From: Taenia hydatigena
Lineage: Eukaryota > Platyhelminthes > Cestoda > Cyclophyllidea > Taeniidae
Direction: 5' to 3'
DNA length: 64,000 nt
Assembly: GCA_036345935.2 (NCBI GenBank)
Contig: JADWOT020000004.1
Coordinates: forward strand, 10,124,565-10,188,564
The notes beneath the pieces were generated by a model. The model was not told the origin of the DNA. It was given only the letters and a program-made list of their open reading frames with translations, and searched no databases. Below, piece by piece: positions 60,745-64,000 of this stretch. The position numbers and the translations under genes are program-made. Every line of letters starts with the position of its first letter. Position 1 is the first letter of the stretch.

Positions 60745-61221
60745 GTGGATGAAGTCTGTAGAGAGGATTTGCACCTCCTGTTGGTTGACGAGTTAAAACA
60801 AAGTGACGCAACACTGAATTATATCAACGTACAGAATAATGACTACTGCTGCAGGACAATGAAAGCTGTTTTACTAGAGGATAAGAAGCATTTTGACGTA
60901 TGCTCTAAAGTCAAAAACCGAGGTAATAGTCAATTTAGTAATTCAAAAAGTTCTTCAAAAACTTTAACGTCGTCAAAGAATAAATGGGTTACTGTTGCCG
61001 CCACAAGTGTAGCAGGATCGCCACCGATCTTCTCTCATTCCCCTTTTAAACATTTCAAAAGAACAGGCTTATTTTGTAGGGGCACATTTTTCGGCAATCT
61101 TGATTGGAGTAAACAGAGGCTGAAGTGCGTACTTTCCGAGCTTCTCTCATTTTTAATAAGAGCTGACGATGCATCTGCCGGTGGACTAGTTAAATCGAAT
61201 AATTTATTCCAGAGTTACTGA
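60745..61221 (+). CDS. Uncharacterised Ser/Lys-rich open frame
   Basis: A 158-codon frame, not repeat-derived, opens with VDEVCREDLHLLLVDELKQS, has a Ser/Lys-rich middle (SNSKSSSKTLTSSKNK) and ends LVKSNNLFQSY at a TGA. An AG precedes at about 60740-60744. It may be a terminal exon. No domain is recognised, and a link to other plus-strand exons nearby (58790, 62998) is possible but unproven. Confidence 0.4.
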   Translation: MDEVCREDLHLLLVDELKQSDATLNYINVQNNDYCCRTMKAVLLEDKKHFDVCSKVKNRGNSQFSNSKSSSKTLTSSKNKWVTVAATSVAGSPPIFSHSPFKHFKRTGLFCRGTFFGNLDWSKQRLKCVLSELLSFLIRADDASAGGLVKSNNLFQSY

Positions 61222-61856
61222 CATGGTCTTGTGATAAAAATTCAAATTTTCTTTCGAAATCAATTCCATCCTTGATTTCTGCCTGAACGGTAGAGTTAAA
61301 GAAATAGTATTTCAGTAAACGCAATTTAGAATAGAAAAAACCTCTGACTCATGCAAAGTCATCACTGCAAATGCACCCTGACTTCACAAAGTCTTTAACG
61401 AATTGCCTTTTCCTCATGTCTTCATGGGTGCCAGGACGATTTGTCTTTTAGGTGTCGTTCGAGCAATTATAAAGTTATAATGCTGGATCGAAACACATTT
61501 GTCGCATCACTCCGTACAGAATTTTCACCACACTTAAATCAGTCACTCCTAAGTCCACTTCATTTGTCATGGTAGACCACAGCTTTAATTGAAAGGGCAG
61601 TCATTGAGTAATTTTCCAATGGGCAACGATTCGGCTGCATTTAATATCTACGCGTCTTGCATTTAAGCCGACTTTTGTGATTGTCAGTACAAACAGTGTG
61701 AAGTGTGTATGGACATGAAATGTTCGAGAACGTCACTATGAGCCAAGGGAATAAGGTCTACAAAAACAGACACTATTGCAGTCTACCGTAAAGCTAATCT
61801 ACCTTCAGCGTTTTTTATAGATGGCGCACAACACCACACCAAGCATCCTTGATAGG

Positions 61857-62641
61857 CTATCCGTCATGCGACGACTGGAGTTGACATGCTGCTTTAGCGT
61901 CTTCAGAGCTCACGCTGAAGGCCAACGTCATCCAAAATTTACGCTCGTAGTCGGTGTCATTGGCCTCGTTTAAAAGACAAACAATAGGTTTAATAGCATT
62001 CGTGTGAGATAGTAGGACACGGACCTTTCTGAAGATGCAGAGGTTACCTATGATTCGCCAGGCTGAGCGTTTTCTGTGGGTGTTGGGGTGGTGAAAGATG
62101 TTAAGAAGAGGCCTTACACCGCATAAATAAACGATGAGAAGGGCCAAATAGACAGAAGGGGAGACTTTGACAAGCACACACATGGCAGCAATCCAAACAG
62201 ATGGGTTATCCACAGAGAGAAGATTAAGCAGTAATGTGGTGTAGTGTGAAGCTTCCAAGGCCTGAGCCTCCTCATTAGAGAGGGCTGTCATAGGACAAAT
62301 GTAGATGGGAGTGATGAGATTGCCTTGAGTGTTGGTAGCTAGGAAGTAACAAAAAGCACTTAGAAAATTAAAAGCAGGTGCACGTGATGAGCGATTCCCA
62401 TAGTTAAACAAAATTGATTTTACGATTTCCACTTGCTTGATATTTCCCCTCCTTCTTCCGAACTTACTGATCCTAAGAGCACCATCAGTCCTATTGCGGT
62501 CTTAGTTCCGCCTCCTGCTCTTTCGTCCCAAAGTCCATTCCCACATTGTTTCTCTCCCATCACCTTCCATTCAGCATAGTGGATCATCCGATTTCGTAAA
62601 TTTAGGCGTTCTGCAGCTCTTTGGATGCAGGAGTTCGTACC
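61857..62641 (-). CDS. Importin-alpha/ARM-repeat-like protein, partial
   Basis: Two exons on the minus strand, 62641-62468 and 62435-61857, are joined by a 32-nt intron (GTAAGT...TCAAG), both boundaries in phase 0. The protein part has ARM-like helices: SVWIAAMCVLVKVSPSVYLA, VRPLLNIFHHPNTHRKRSAW, RIIGNLC and AIKPIVCLLNEANDTDYERK. The pattern HPN..RK-x-A-W-x-I-x-N followed by a similar repeat is that of karyopherin alpha, which carries NLS cargo into the nucleus. The Trp-Asn pairs that grip the NLS are only partly kept, and no IBB domain is seen upstream. It is either a diverged paralogue or another ARM protein. The upstream exon begins after a TTTCAG acceptor. Confidence 0.5.
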
Positions 62642-62997
62642 CTGAAAGTCGCCTAGAAGCACTCGGTGGTTGATGTGGACCTAAATTTTATGGATTCCAT
62701 GGGTCACGGGATCGCGAGGCAAGACAGTAGCATCGAGGCCAGCAACGAGTTGACTATTCGTCTTCTACCCTCTCTGGCGATCTATGTTCCGCAACGTGGG
62801 TGGGCTTCCAAGGAAGAACTGGGAAACAATACTCATTACAACCAGCTGTGACAGTGGGATAGGATCCCAGCTGAAAAAAGCAATGAGAATTTGAGACTTT
62901 AAAAACCCTACTTTAAAGGCTTGAAAGTCAAAATCATTCTGCGATGCACAATTGGCTGAGTTTGCCTTGTAGGTGGCAAGCGATTATATAAACCAGG

Positions 62998-63187
62998 CTT
63001 GTGGTTGATCGGACGTCACCACTTCCTAAGGATGGAGAGATCAACATTGATTCTATACAACTTGAGCAATCTGGAAATATGCCCCTCCCCTCATCCAGCT
63101 GCACAAATATAAATACACCTTTTGCTAGTCAGTCTTATTCACCTAAGGGTATCAAATCGAAGGTGGAGGAAAGGAGAAATGCAGGTG
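62998..63187 (+). CDS. Internal exon of an uncharacterised gene
   Basis: The exon follows an AACCAG acceptor and ends at a strong GTAAGT donor (63185-63190). It reads VVDRTSPLPKDGEINIDSIQ, then LEQSGNMPLPSSSCTNINTP and KSKVEERRNAG. Both edges and the composition support coding. No family is recognised. Confidence 0.4.
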
Positions 63188-63199
63188 GTAAGTCTTTTA

Positions 63200-64000
63200 A
63201 TAATGCATTGTTTTATTTTGCAAAAAAACTGAGCTGAGTAAAAGTGGAATGAAAGTAAGAATTGCTTAGAAATAAGCCCATATTATTAAAACAGGACGCG
63301 GCGCCAACTATTTCAAATTTGGCTTAAATTTGTGCAAGCGGATGTTATGTAGGCTTAGATTATGAGCAATGGAGGAAAGTTGTGCGGATGACAATGACTT
63401 CAGCAGGGCTCTCCTCATTACGAGGCTGGAGTGGGAGCTAAGCTGGGTGCTAACAAGCATCATATCTCGGCTGTGAACAAGATCGGTCAATCATAGTTGT
63501 AATAATCGCATAGCCATCTACCTACTGCAATTAGTGCGAATCTCCATAAACTAAAGAAGAACAGAAGATGAGCACCATCTTTGAAATGTACCGGAAGTCA
63601 GTTACACGTCTAATAATTTTCTGACCAGGACAGGAATAGACATTAAAGTCGAAAAGTCATCGGTGTGTGGACGTTGTACACAAAGCACCTTTCATTGTCT
63701 ACTTAGCTGTTTCTTTCCACTCTCTGGCTCTTGGGACCCACAATGAGAAGTTGATTTACAAGATGAGATCGTGTCTTTTTGACCTGAATTAAAGTTGCTG
63801 GTGATCGGCGATGCAGAACGGGTTTAGCACAACAGACACTAGTCATATGATAGCTTTTGTGAAATATCGGCTTTAGCTTTGAGCATGTGAACTTGGACGA
63901 TGAGCAGAAAACTTCAATAACAAAGACAAAGTCGCGTGTTACAATATGGGAAGCAGACATAAAATTATGATGATCTGCTGGTCATGTGAAACAATTAATT
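63200..64000. other. Terminal stretch, nothing recognised
   Basis: Short minus-strand frames at 63308-63490 and 63703-63960 have no recognisable features. The window ends without a clear gene. Confidence 0.35.

Overview
The window is eukaryotic nuclear DNA. Coding sequence is sparse and split into short exons bounded by GT..AG introns (32, 49, 57 and 83 nt examples), there is much microsatellite DNA, and there are decayed Ty3/gypsy remnants and AATAAA signals. No operon, Shine-Dalgarno site, tRNA, rRNA or CRISPR array was seen. A divergent GT31 beta-1,3-galactosyltransferase, very short introns and the repeat style suggest a parasitic flatworm, possibly a tapeworm. That assignment is inference only.

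Layout. 1-3.6 kb: no gene seen. 3.6-5.2 kb: GT31 galactosyltransferase-like gene with its frame broken in places. 5.7-6.4 kb: low-complexity DNA. 7.0-9.9 kb: copy A of a ~3 kb duplicated unit. 11.5-14.2 kb: dispersed and tandem repeats plus an inverted fragment of the galactosyltransferase 3' region. 14.2-22.8 kb: gene-poor, with a Ty3/gypsy RT-RNase H remnant at 19.8-20.5 kb. 22.87-50.20 kb: a giant inverted repeat with arms of about 11.6 kb (22866-34519 and 38628-50204) around a 4.1 kb spacer. 50.2-64 kb: single-copy DNA with a coiled-coil exon, a second gypsy remnant, an importin-alpha/ARM-like gene and several orphan exons.

Each palindrome arm carries, from the outside in: an RRM-like exon, a 144-codon uncharacterised ORF, a three-exon Ser/Pro-rich gene fragment, microsatellites, a hydrophobic 131-codon ORF, a ~3.1 kb unit (copies B and C), and a proline/alanine-rich gene of unknown function. 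The spacer holds a diverged tandem paralogue of that last gene and fragments whose relatives lie elsewhere in the window (11.5-12.4 kb, 54.4-55.1 kb).

The most notable item is a two-exon gene inside the ~3 kb unit. Exon 1 encodes a hydrophobic signal or anchor segment. A 49-nt phase-1 intron containing a perfect TACTAAC follows. Exon 2 encodes a Glu/Arg-rich protein. Copies B and C are open and would encode 288 and 287 residues. Copy A carries an in-frame TAA in exon 1. I do not recognise the family.
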